Origin: an uncultured Eubacteriales bacterium
GTDB taxonomy: Bacteria; Bacillota; Clostridia; Christensenellales; Aristaeellaceae
Reading direction: 5' to 3'
NCBI GenBank assembly: GCA_902790345.1
Contig: CADARO010000003.1
Location: 1-40,884, forward strand
Length of the DNA stretch: 40,884 nt
The translations under genes were made by a program, and so were the position numbers. This document shows, piece after piece, positions 33,600 through 40,520 of this stretch (the first letter of the stretch is position 1; every line of letters starts with the position of its first letter). The notes below the pieces were generated by a model, which was given only the letters and a program-made list of their open reading frames with translations, made no database searches and had not been told where the DNA came from.

Positions 33600-34487
33600 A
33601 TGAGAACCAATCCCATTTTCCGCGGCGCCGCCACGGCGCTCATCACCCCCCTCACCCAGCAAGGCATCGACTTTCCCGCCTTCGGCCGCCTCATCGACTG
33701 GCAGATCGAATCCGGCATAGACGCCCTGGTCATCGCCGGCACCACCGGCGAGGGCTCCACCCTCACCGACGAGGAGCACCGCGCCGCCATCCGCTACGCC
33801 GTGGAGCACGCCGCCGGCCGGGTGCCCGTCATCGCCGGCACCGGCTCCAACGACACCGACTACGCCATCTCCCTCTCCCGCTACGCCTGCGAGGCCGGCG
33901 CGGACGCCCTGCTGGTGGTCACTCCCTACTACAACAAGGCCACGCAAAAGGGCCTGATCGCCATGTTCACCGCCATCGCCGACGCCGTCACCAAACCCAT
34001 CATCCTCTACAACGTGCCCTCCCGCACCGGCGTGAACATCGAGCCCGCCACCTACGCGGCCCTGGCCGATCATCCCAACATCGCCGCCATCAAGGAGGCC
34101 AACGGCAACATCTCCAAGATCGTGGAGACCGCCGCGCTGGTGGGCGACCGGCTGGACATCTACTCCGGCAACGACGATCAGATCGTGCCCATCCTCTCCA
34201 TGGGCGGACAGGGCGTCATCTCCGTGCTGTCGAATCTCCTGCCCGGTGAGACCTCCCGGCTGTGCCATCGCTTCTTCGAGGGCGACGTGGCCGGCAGCGC
34301 CCGGATGCAGATGGACTACCTGCCCCTCATCAACGCCCTGTTCAGCGAGGTCAACCCCATTCCCGTAAAGGCGGCCATGGCGGCCATGGGCTGGTGCGAA
34401 AACTTCCTGCGCCTGCCCCTCACTCCCATGGAGGACGCCCACTGGCAGACGCTGCGCGCCCTCATGGCGGCCCAGGGGCTGCTCTGA
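33600..34487 (+). CDS. dapA: 4-hydroxy-tetrahydrodipicolinate synthase
   Basis: Condenses pyruvate with L-aspartate semialdehyde, the first committed step to diaminopimelate and lysine. The TIM-barrel protein has 295 residues. Schiff-base Lys165 lies in AAIKEANGN, the catalytic Tyr137 in ILYNVPSRTG, and the Thr pair 48-49 in IAGTTGEGSTL. GQGVISVLSNLLP matches the family. ATG 33600 follows AAGGAGG nine nt upstream. An in-frame extension to 33543 would begin within the terminator and is excluded. First gene of the operon under the lysine riboswitch; dapB follows after 19 nt. Confidence 0.98.
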   Translation: MRTNPIFRGAATALITPLTQQGIDFPAFGRLIDWQIESGIDALVIAGTTGEGSTLTDEEHRAAIRYAVEHAAGRVPVIAGTGSNDTDYAISLSRYACEAGADALLVVTPYYNKATQKGLIAMFTAIADAVTKPIILYNVPSRTGVNIEPATYAALADHPNIAAIKEANGNISKIVETAALVGDRLDIYSGNDDQIVPILSMGGQGVISVLSNLLPGETSRLCHRFFEGDVAGSARMQMDYLPLINALFSEVNPIPVKAAMAAMGWCENFLRLPLTPMEDAHWQTLRALMAAQGLL

Positions 34488-34506
34488 GCCGGGAAGGAGG
34501 CATACA

Positions 34507-35253
34507 ATGAACATCATCCTCAACGGCGCCGCCGGGCGCATGGGCCGCATCCTCACAGACATGATCGAATCCGAGGCTGAACTGACCCTGGCCGCCCGCG
34601 TCGACCGAAGTGCCCAGCCCGACAGCGGCTGCCTCGCCGCCCTGACCGGGTACAGCGGCCCCGCCGACGTACTGATCGACTTCTCAAACCACGCCGCCAC
34701 CGCCGACGTCATGGCTTACTGCGCCGCGCGACACCTCCCCGCCGTCATCGCCACCACCGGGCAGACCGAGGCGGAGCTGGCCCTGATCCGGGGCGCGGCG
34801 GAGACGATCCCCGTATTCCTGTCGGCCAACATGTCCATCGGCGTGGCGCTGCTGGCCGAGCTGGCCAAAAAGGCGGCCGCCGTCTTCCCCGAAGCCGACA
34901 TCGAGATCATCGAGCGGCATCACAACCAGAAGCTGGACGTGCCCAGCGGCACGGCGCTGCTGCTGGCCCGCCGGGTGAAGGAGGTCCGCCCCGAGGCCGA
35001 GTTCGTCATCGGGCGGCACGAAAACGGCAAGCGCGCGCCCCAGGAGATCGGCATTCACTCCCTGCGCTACGGCGGCGAGGTGGGCACCCATGAGATCATC
35101 ATCGCCGCGGGCAGCGAGACCATCACCCTCAGGCACGAGGCGGAAAATCGCGCCCTGTTCGCCCGGGGTGCCCTGGCCGCCGCCCGATTCCTCCCCGGCC
35201 GTGGGCCGGGCCTCTACGACATGCGCCACATCATCGCGCAGGAAGGAGCCTGA
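34507..35253 (+). CDS. dapB: 4-hydroxy-tetrahydrodipicolinate reductase
   Basis: NAD(P)H-dependent second enzyme of the branch, 248 residues. The dinucleotide-binding motif is NGAAGRMGR (residues 6-14). The family signature is [17 protein letters not shown] (His138/His139 and Lys142 region), and the substrate-binding GGEVGTHEI lies further on. [11 protein letters not shown] is also conserved. ATG 34507 follows AAGGAGG; the gene ends one base before the dapH start codon. Normal length, no anomalies. Confidence 0.98.
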   Translation: MNIILNGAAGRMGRILTDMIESEAELTLAARVDRSAQPDSGCLAALTGYSGPADVLIDFSNHAATADVMAYCAARHLPAVIATTGQTEAELALIRGAAETIPVFLSANMSIGVALLAELAKKAAAVFPEADIEIIERHHNQKLDVPSGTALLLARRVKEVRPEAEFVIGRHENGKRAPQEIGIHSLRYGGEVGTHEIIIAAGSETITLRHEAENRALFARGALAAARFLPGRGPGLYDMRHIIAQEGA

Positions 35254-35254
35254 C

Positions 35255-35950
35255 ATGAACGCACAGGAGCTCATCAACTACATCGCCAGCGCGGAGAAAA
35301 AGACCCCCGTGAAGCTGTACGTGAAGGAATCCGCCCCCATCGACTACGGCGACGGCGCGAAGGTGTTCGGAGCGGGAGACAAGATCGTCTTCGGCGACTG
35401 GAAGGCGCTCAAGCCCGTCCTGGAGGCCAACGCGGATAAAATCGCGGACATCGTGATCGAAAACGACCGCCGAAACAGCGCCGTGCCCATGCTGGACCTG
35501 AAGGACATCGAGGCCCGCATCGAGCCCGGCGCCATCATCCGGGACAACGTGACCATCGGCCGCGGCGCCGTCATCATGATGGGCGCGGTGATCAACATCG
35601 GCGCCATCATCGGCGAGGGCACCATGATCGACATGGGCGCCGTGCTGGGCGGCCGGGCCACCGTGGGCAAAAACTGCCACATCGGCGCGGGCGCCGTGCT
35701 GGCCGGGGTCATCGAGCCCGCCTCCGCCACCCCGGTGATCGTGGAGGACGGCGTGCTGGTGGGCGCCAACGCGGTGGTCATCGAGGGCGTCCACGTGGGC
35801 AAGGGCGCGGTGGTGGCCGCCGGCGCGGTGGTCATCGAGGACGTGCCCGAGGACACCGTGGTGGCCGGCTGCCCCGCCCGGGTCATCAAGAAAAAGGACG
35901 AAGGCACCACCCAGAAGACGGCGCTGCAGGCGGCGCTGAGGAAGCTGTAG
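35255..35950 (+). CDS. dapH: Tetrahydrodipicolinate N-acetyltransferase
   Basis: Acetyl-CoA-dependent N-acetylation of tetrahydrodipicolinate, which defines the acetylase variant of the DAP pathway (DapH/YkuQ, also called DapD). The protein has 231 residues. An N-terminal region ([20 protein letters not shown]) precedes a left-handed beta-helix of hexapeptide repeats: [40 protein letters not shown], then [20 protein letters not shown] and the terminal [17 protein letters not shown] 35255 follows GGAAGGAGCC and sits one base after the dapB stop. A palindromic repeat element follows the stop. Confidence 0.97.
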   Translation: MNAQELINYIASAEKKTPVKLYVKESAPIDYGDGAKVFGAGDKIVFGDWKALKPVLEANADKIADIVIENDRRNSAVPMLDLKDIEARIEPGAIIRDNVTIGRGAVIMMGAVINIGAIIGEGTMIDMGAVLGGRATVGKNCHIGAGAVLAGVIEPASATPVIVEDGVLVGANAVVIEGVHVGKGAVVAAGAVVIEDVPEDTVVAGCPARVIKKKDEGTTQKTALQAALRKL

Positions 35951-35956
35951 ACAGAT

Positions 35957-36192
35957 AATGGGGAATTGGGAATGGGGAATGGGGAATTTTATTTTGCCCT
36001 CAGGCGCGGCTGCGGCCGCGCGACCTCATCCGGCGCTGCGCGCCACCTTCCCCAAAGGGGAAGGCACGGAATAACGCGACAATAGAGAGGAGCCTTCCCC
36101 TCTGGGGAAGGTGGCCCGGCGAAGCCGGGTCGGATGAGGTCTCTTCAGACAAACTGAAATTCCTAATTCCCCATTCCCCATTCCCCATTTCC
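35957..36192. repeat. 236-bp palindromic repeat element (MITE-like) inside the DAP operon
   Basis: Outer ends are 7-bp tandem arrays in inverted orientation: AATGGGG-type units at 35957-35984 and AATTCCC/CATTCCC-type units at 36158-36192. Between them lies an inverted core. Its ends ACCTCATCCG (36023-36032) and CGGATGAGGT (36131-36140) are perfect inverted repeats. Inside are self-complementary hairpins CCTTCCCC/GGGGAAGG and GCCTTCCCC/GGGGAAGG, around a unique centre (about 36066-36091). No transposase is encoded. I recall closely similar CTCATCC...CCTTCCCC hairpins dispersed in intergenic DNA of gut Clostridia. It ends next to the GGAGG of the aminotransferase gene, and short open frames in it are spurious. 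Confidence 0.82.
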
Positions 36193-36205
36193 ATTGGAGG
36201 TTACT

Positions 36206-37360
36206 ATGATAGATCACCTGAACGCCGTGCTGGGCGCGGTTTCCCCCAGCCCCATCCGGGCGTTTTCGCGCATGGCGGCGCAGGCGCCGGGGTGCGTGCG
36301 GCTCACGCTGGGCGAGCCGGATTTCGACACGCCCGCGCCGGTTCGCGACGCGGTCACGGACGCGCTGGACGCGGGCGAGACCCACTACATCGAGAACAGC
36401 GGCGCGCCGGCGCTGCGGGGGGCCATTGCCGCCTTTGAGCGGGAAAAAAACGGCCTGCCCTACGGCGCGGAGGACGTGATCGTCACCATCGGGGCCACGG
36501 AGGCGCTGTTCGTGGCGCTGTTCGGCCTCCTCAATCCCGGCGACGAGGTGATCGTGCCCACGCCGGCCTTCGTGCTGTATGAGCGGATCATCGGGCTGTG
36601 CCGGGGCGTCTTCGTGGCCCTGGACACGGAGCCGGACGGCTTTCAGCTGCGGGCGGCCCGGCTGGAGGCGGCCCTGACGCCGCGCACGAAGGCCATCGTG
36701 CTCAATTCGCCCAACAACCCCACCGGCTGCGTGTACGATCGGGAGAGCCTGGAAGCCGTGCGGGCCGTGGCGGCAAAGCGCGGCCTGTTCGTCATCTGCG
36801 ACGATGTGTACCGCCAGCTGTGCTACGAGGCGGATTATCACAGCTTCGCCGAGTATCAGATCCTGCGGGACCGGATCATCGTAATACAGAGCTTCTCCAA
36901 GCCCTATGCCATGACCGGCTGGCGGCTGGGCTACCTGCTGGCCGACGGCCCGATTCGGGAGCGGCTGGCGCTGGTCCATCAGTTCATGGTCACCTCCGCC
37001 CCCGCCCCCTTCCAGCGGGCCGGCGTGGCTGCGCTGGCGTGCGACCCCGCCCCCATGGTGGCCGAGTACCGGCGGCGGCGGGACTACGCCTTCGCCCGCC
37101 TGAACGACATGGGCCTGGAAACGCCCCTGCCCGGCGGCGCGTTCTACCTGTTCCCCTCCGTCGCCCGGTTCGGCATGGATTCGACGACCTTCTGCACGCG
37201 CCTTCTGAAGGAGGGCGGCGTGGCGGTGACGCCGGGGGCGGCCTTCGGCGCGGACGGCCGCGTCCGCGTCTCCTACGCCTGCGACATGGACGCGCTGCTG
37301 GAGGGTCTGGACCGCATGGCCCGGTTCGTCCGGCGGCTGGAGGGAGGCGACCGCCTGTGA
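36206..37360 (+). CDS. patA: PLP aminotransferase, probable N-acetyl-LL-diaminopimelate aminotransferase
   Basis: Fold-type I aminotransferase of 384 residues. The PLP lysine is Lys232 in SFSKPYAMTGWRLGY, with NSPNNPTG (167-174), CDDVY (198-202) and the carboxylate-binding Arg in GRVRVSYA near the C-terminus. Sequence style (LTLGEPDFDTPAPV, GATEALFVAL) and position between dapH and an M20 deacetylase indicate the glutamate-dependent amination of N-acetyl-2-amino-6-ketopimelate, as for Bacillus PatA. ATG 36206 has GGAGG five nt upstream; a TTG at 36194 is inside the repeat. It overlaps the next gene by four nt. Function is inferred from context plus family. Confidence 0.9.
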   Translation: MIDHLNAVLGAVSPSPIRAFSRMAAQAPGCVRLTLGEPDFDTPAPVRDAVTDALDAGETHYIENSGAPALRGAIAAFEREKNGLPYGAEDVIVTIGATEALFVALFGLLNPGDEVIVPTPAFVLYERIIGLCRGVFVALDTEPDGFQLRAARLEAALTPRTKAIVLNSPNNPTGCVYDRESLEAVRAVAAKRGLFVICDDVYRQLCYEADYHSFAEYQILRDRIIVIQSFSKPYAMTGWRLGYLLADGPIRERLALVHQFMVTSAPAPFQRAGVAALACDPAPMVAEYRRRRDYAFARLNDMGLETPLPGGAFYLFPSVARFGMDSTTFCTRLLKEGGVAVTPGAAFGADGRVRVSYACDMDALLEGLDRMARFVRRLEGGDRL

Positions 37361-38517
37361 CCGACTGGCTGAAGCTGGCCCGGGCCCACGCCGGCGACAT
37401 GGCCGCCCTGCGCCACGCCTTCCACCGGGAGCCCGAGCTGGGCAATCAGGAGTTCAGAACCGCCGAGAAGATCGAGGCGTGTCTGGGCGGCCTGGGCATC
37501 GGGACCCGCCGCCTGCTGGGCACCGCCGTGATCGGCGAACTGCGGGGCGGCCGGCCCGGCCCCCGCGCGGCGCTGAGGGCGGACATGGACGCGCTGCCCC
37601 TTCAGGAGGACACCGGCGCGCCCTTCGCCTCGCAGACGCCGGGCGTCATGCACGCCTGCGGCCACGACGTGCACATGGCGGCGGCGCTGGGCGCGGCCAT
37701 GCTGCTGGCCGGGCGGCGGGAGGCACTGCGGGGCGGCGTGGTGTTTCTCTTCCAGCCGGACGAGGAGGGCAGCGGCGGCGCGGCGCGCATGATGGATGAA
37801 GGCGCGCTGGCGGGGGTGAACGCGGTGTTCGGCGCCCACGTGTCGCCGGAGCTGCCCCTGGGGCACGCCGCCGTGCGCTACGGCAAGTTCTACGCCGCGT
37901 CGGACACCTTCCGCGTGACCGTCACGGGCCGAAGCGCCCACGGCGCGGAGCGGGAGAAGGGCGTCGACGCGCTGGCCGCCGCCGCGAAAATGGTCACGTC
38001 CGCGCTGGCGCTGCCGGAAAGGCTGGGCGAAAAGAGCGTGGTGTCAGTGGGCACGCTGCGGGCCGGCACCGCCGGGAACATCCTGGCCGGGGAGGCCGAG
38101 TTTGCCGGCATCATCCGCACGCTGGGGCCCGAAGCCCGCGCGCAGATGCGCTCCCTGTTCACGGAAACCATCGAGGCGGTCTCCCATGAGGCCGGCACGA
38201 CGGTGGACTGCCGCCTGCGGGCCAGCTACCCGGGGGTGGTGAACGACGACGCCATGACGCGGCTGGTGGAGGACGCCGCCCGGGGCGCGCTGGGCGGCGA
38301 CTGCGTTCACGTCATCGAACAGCCCACCATGACCACGGAGGATTTCGGCTATTTCCTACGGGAAAGGCCCGGCTCATTCTATCACATCGGCGCGGGGTGC
38401 GCCCTGCCGCTGCACAATCCCCGCTTTCTGCCGGAGGACGACGCGGCGGTATACGGCGCGGCGCTGCACGCGGCGGTGATCGAGGCGTTTCTGAATAATT
38501 CATGTTCCACAATGTGA
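37357..38517 (+). CDS. M20D amidohydrolase, probable N-acetyldiaminopimelate deacetylase
   Basis: Metal-dependent deacylase of 386 residues. M20D motifs: MHACGHDVHMA (Cys101, His103, His106), FQPDEEGSGG (Glu136-Glu137), VFGAHVSPELPLG, and a dimerisation domain around FRVTVTGRSAHGAEREKGVD. A last metal-site His lies in FYHIGAGC. In this operon it should remove acetate from N-acetyl-LL-DAP (YkuR type in Bacillus; the symbol dapL is used for two different enzymes, so none is given). The GTG start 37357 overlaps the aminotransferase stop (GTGA), and the longer open frame upstream is a shadow. It completes dapA-dapB-dapH-patA-deacetylase; dapF and lysA are not in view. Confidence 0.92.
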   Translation: MTDWLKLARAHAGDMAALRHAFHREPELGNQEFRTAEKIEACLGGLGIGTRRLLGTAVIGELRGGRPGPRAALRADMDALPLQEDTGAPFASQTPGVMHACGHDVHMAAALGAAMLLAGRREALRGGVVFLFQPDEEGSGGAARMMDEGALAGVNAVFGAHVSPELPLGHAAVRYGKFYAASDTFRVTVTGRSAHGAEREKGVDALAAAAKMVTSALALPERLGEKSVVSVGTLRAGTAGNILAGEAEFAGIIRTLGPEARAQMRSLFTETIEAVSHEAGTTVDCRLRASYPGVVNDDAMTRLVEDAARGALGGDCVHVIEQPTMTTEDFGYFLRERPGSFYHIGAGCALPLHNPRFLPEDDAAVYGAALHAAVIEAFLNNSCSTM

Positions 38518-38524
38518 GCGGATG

Positions 38525-38533
38525 TGCTATAAT
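38525..38533 (+). promoter_or_regulatory. Extended -10 promoter of the class II aldolase gene
   Basis: TGCTATAAT (TG-n-TATAAT) at 38525-38533 with no good -35 box at 17 nt. It lies eight nt after the deacetylase stop and 34 nt before the aldolase ATG, with no terminator between, so some read-through from the DAP operon is possible. Confidence 0.7.
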
Positions 38534-38566
38534 ATAGTTGGCAAATCATGATACGGGAGGAATTTC

Positions 38567-39652
38567 ATGAGCACTTTTTTTGAAGAGAACGCCTCGAGGC
38601 TGAAGGATTTCGCCCGGATGTCCCAGTCGGTGGGCGCCCGCGCGGACTACGTGCAGGGCGGCGGCGGCAACACCTCCGTGAAGCTGGGGGGCGGCCTGAT
38701 GGCCATCAAGGCCTCCGGCTACTGCCTGAAGGACATCCGCCCGGACAAGGCCTATGCCGTGCTGGATTACGCCAGCCTTCGCGCCTTCTACAACGACAAT
38801 GACCCGGCCGCCTTCGAGGACGTGGAGAAGACCGGCTCGGCCAAGGCCAAGGAATACACCAAGGCCATCGAGGGCCTGGATCCCCTGCGCCCCTCCGTGG
38901 AGGCGGGCTTCCATTCCCTGCTGGACACCTTCGTGGCCCACAGCCACAGCGTGTACGCCAACATGGCCGCCTGCTCGAAGGAGTGCCTGGCCATCGTGGG
39001 CGAGGCACTGAAGGACGCGGACTACACCTGGGGCTTCGTGCCCTACACCGACCCCGGCGCGCGCCTGACCTTCTCCATCCGCGACGAGCTGGCCCGCGTG
39101 GAGAAGGAAACCGGCCGCCGCCCCGCGGTCATCTTCATGGAGAATCACGGCCTCATCGCCCATCATGACGAACCGGACGAGTGCCTGCGCATCCACACGG
39201 ACGTCAACGCCCGCATTGCGGCGGCCTTCGGCGTGGCGGCGGATTCCTTCCCGCCCGTGTCGGTGAAGGAGATCGAGGGCGGCCTGGTGGAGGCCGTGGC
39301 GCCCTACCTGAGCCAGCAGATCGCCTCCGGCGATTTCAGCGAGAAGTTCTTCCTGGAGTCGCCCCTGTATCCTGACCAGCTGGTGTTCCTCACCGGCTCC
39401 TTCCGCGTGACCGACGCGCTGCCCGCCGAGGGCGAGTGCGCCGCGAATCCCGCCACCGGCCGGGTGCTGTTCAACATGCCCGCCAGCAAGGCGCAGGTCA
39501 TCGCGGAGACGCTGACCGCCGTGGTGTTCATCTGCCGCCAGATCGAGAAGAGCGGCTACACCCTCTCCACCATGGGCGAGGCCGCCAAGGCCTTCATCGC
39601 CAACTGGGAGAGCGAGAAATACCGCAAGTCCCTGGCCGGCAAGAAGAACTGA
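38567..39652 (+). CDS. Class II aldolase/adducin family protein
   Basis: Cytoplasmic protein of 361 residues with the class II (zinc) aldolase fold. The glycine motif and substrate loop are VQGGGGNTSVKLGG and MAIKASGYCLKDI. Probable Zn ligands and catalytic acid lie in SVEAGFHSLLDTFVAHSHSV and ENHGLIAHHDEP (HGL motif). It resembles the aldolase half found in rhamnulose-1-phosphate aldolase/dehydrogenase fusions rather than the short FucA/AraD enzymes, with an extra C-terminal segment of roughly 100 residues (LESPLYPDQLVFLTGSF onward). No dehydrogenase half follows. ATG 38567 has GGGAGG upstream. Own promoter and a strong hairpin downstream. Substrate unknown. Confidence 0.9.
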   Translation: MSTFFEENASRLKDFARMSQSVGARADYVQGGGGNTSVKLGGGLMAIKASGYCLKDIRPDKAYAVLDYASLRAFYNDNDPAAFEDVEKTGSAKAKEYTKAIEGLDPLRPSVEAGFHSLLDTFVAHSHSVYANMAACSKECLAIVGEALKDADYTWGFVPYTDPGARLTFSIRDELARVEKETGRRPAVIFMENHGLIAHHDEPDECLRIHTDVNARIAAAFGVAADSFPPVSVKEIEGGLVEAVAPYLSQQIASGDFSEKFFLESPLYPDQLVFLTGSFRVTDALPAEGECAANPATGRVLFNMPASKAQVIAETLTAVVFICRQIEKSGYTLSTMGEAAKAFIANWESEKYRKSLAGKKN

Positions 39653-39665
39653 CCCGAAAAGACAC

Positions 39666-39705
39666 ACGCGCGCCCGCCCGGCTTCATCCCCGGGCGGGCG
39701 CGCGT
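39666..39705 (+). terminator. 16-bp hairpin terminator after the aldolase gene
   Basis: ACGCGCGCCCGCCCGG, 8-nt loop, CCGGGCGGGCGCGCGT, a perfect 16-bp stem 13 nt after the stop. It is followed by CGGTTGGCC, so the T tract is poor, but the stem is exceptionally stable. Confidence 0.75.
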
Positions 39706-39753
39706 CGGTTGGCCTGTGAAATGTTAAATGATTCGGAGCGGCGGGCCACCCGA

Positions 39754-39782
39754 TTGACAAGCGGGCGGTTTTGGCGTATAAT
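39754..39782 (+). promoter_or_regulatory. Perfect consensus promoter of the tRNA operon
   Basis: TTGACA (39754-39759), 17 nt, TATAAT (39777-39782). The first tRNA begins about 65 nt downstream. Confidence 0.93.
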
Positions 39783-39846
39783 TTGTGATTGTTCCGGGGA
39801 TGGAAGCGGGCCGGATTCAGTCGCAGACTGCGGGCCGCCCGGTGAT

Positions 39847-39931
39847 GCGGGCGTGGCGGAATTGGCAGACGCGCCAGATTTAGGTTCTGGTGTCGAAAGG
39901 CGTATGAGTTCGAGTCTCTTCGCCCGCACCA
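39847..39931 (+). tRNA. tRNA-Leu (UAG)
   Basis: 85 nt including encoded CCA. Acceptor GCGGGCG/CGCCCGC, class II long variable arm, anticodon stem CCAGA/TCTGG with loop TTTAGGT giving anticodon UAG (CUN codons). First tRNA of a five-gene cluster. Confidence 0.97.
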
Positions 39932-39936
39932 AATAT

Positions 39937-40012
39937 GCGGTAGTAGCTCAGTTGGTAGAGCGCCACCTTGCCAAGGTGGAGGTCGCGAGTCCGAGTCTCG
40001 TCTACCGCTCCA
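39937..40012 (+). tRNA. tRNA-Gly (GCC), copy 1
   Basis: 76 nt with encoded CCA. Acceptor GCGGTAG/CTACCGC, anticodon stem CCACC/GGTGG with loop TTGCCAA. Identical in sequence to the copy at 40102. Confidence 0.97.
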
Positions 40013-40016
40013 TTAT

Positions 40017-40090
40017 GCGGGTGTAACTCAATGGTAGAGTTCCAGCCTTCCAAGCTGGCTACGTGGGTTCGATTCCCATCACCCGCTCCA
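40017..40090 (+). tRNA. tRNA-Gly (UCC)
   Basis: 74 nt with encoded CCA. Acceptor GCGGGTG/CACCCGC, anticodon stem CCAGC/GCTGG with loop CTTCCAA, anticodon UCC. Only four nt separate it from the preceding tRNA. Confidence 0.97.
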
Positions 40091-40101
40091 CAAATGAATA
40101 T

Positions 40102-40177
40102 GCGGTAGTAGCTCAGTTGGTAGAGCGCCACCTTGCCAAGGTGGAGGTCGCGAGTCCGAGTCTCGTCTACCGCTCCA
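40102..40177 (+). tRNA. tRNA-Gly (GCC), copy 2
   Basis: Exact duplicate of the tRNA at 39937-40012, including its TAT 5' flank. It probably arose by tandem duplication within the cluster and supplies the heavily used GGC codon of this GC-rich genome. Confidence 0.97.
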
Positions 40178-40180
40178 CAT

Positions 40181-40256
40181 CCGCCCTTAGCTCAGTTGGT
40201 AGAGCACCTGACTCTTAATCAGGGTGTCCAGGGTTCGAGTCCCTGAGGGCGGACCA
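40181..40256 (+). tRNA. tRNA-Lys (CUU)
   Basis: 76 nt with encoded CCA. Acceptor CCGCCCT/AGGGCGG, anticodon stem CCTGA/TCAGG with loop CTCTTAA, anticodon CUU (AAG codons). Last tRNA of the operon. Confidence 0.97.
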
Positions 40257-40300
40257 GGTCCCTTGATTAAGGACCACTCATGTTATACTGACCTTGCCAG

Positions 40301-40338
40301 GGCTCCCCGTTGCAGCGGGGAGCCTTGGTATTATTTTG
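40301..40338 (+). terminator. Terminator of the tRNA operon
   Basis: GGCTCCCCG, 6-nt loop, CGGGGAGCC, followed by TTGGTATTATTTT. Its 3' part overlaps the end of the convergent small RHH gene (stop at 40331). The hairpin may also end that gene's transcript, although it lacks a T tract in that direction. Confidence 0.78.
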
Positions 40339-40471
40339 CGTGTTCGGAAAGATACGCCGCCACGGCGGCTTTGATGATCTCCGATACTGTGCGCCCTTCC
40401 TCCTTCGCCTGGCGTTGCAGCGCCTGGCGCATGTCGGCGGGCATTTTGACGGTCTGGACTTGCTGACCCAT
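40331..40471 (-). CDS. 46-residue ribbon-helix-helix DNA-binding protein
   Basis: Short protein (46 residues) with the CopG/Arc-type ribbon-helix-helix layout. A beta strand (QQVQTVKMP) is followed by helix 1 (ADMRQALQRQAKEEG), then the RTVSEIIKAAVAAYLSEHAK turn and helix 2, with the usual RTVSEII junction. Such proteins are dimeric repressors, often antitoxins or autoregulators. ATG 40471 has a perfect GGAGGTGA ribosome site and a promoter with a palindrome between -35 and -10. No toxin gene lies on either side (tRNAs downstream, hairpin DNA upstream), so it appears solitary. The alternative open frames over this region are shadows. Target genes other than itself are unknown. Confidence 0.88.
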   Translation of the reverse strand: MGQQVQTVKMPADMRQALQRQAKEEGRTVSEIIKAAVAAYLSEHAK

Positions 40472-40490
40472 GAAATCACCTCCGCGCATA

Positions 40491-40520
40491 ATCATACATG
40501 ACGGTATTACCGTTTGTCAA
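40491..40520 (-). promoter_or_regulatory. Promoter with embedded operator of the RHH gene
   Basis: Minus strand TTGACA (40520-40515), 18 nt, TATGAT (40496-40491). The spacer contains a perfect 13-nt palindrome ACGGTA-T-TACCGT (40501-40513). A dimeric RHH protein bound there would block RNA polymerase, so autorepression is the likely control. Confidence 0.85.

Noticed and set aside
36000..36194. Small frames within the repeat between dapH and patA
   Set aside because: They translate the palindromic element and the heptads; no independent coding evidence.
39880..40131. Minus-strand peptide frames with repeated ALYQLSYYRIF segments
   Set aside because: They are the antisense of the tRNA genes; this type of spurious protein is well known.
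40331..40471. Toxin-antitoxin module
   Set aside because: Only an RHH-type protein is present; no toxin-like gene lies immediately upstream or downstream within the window.
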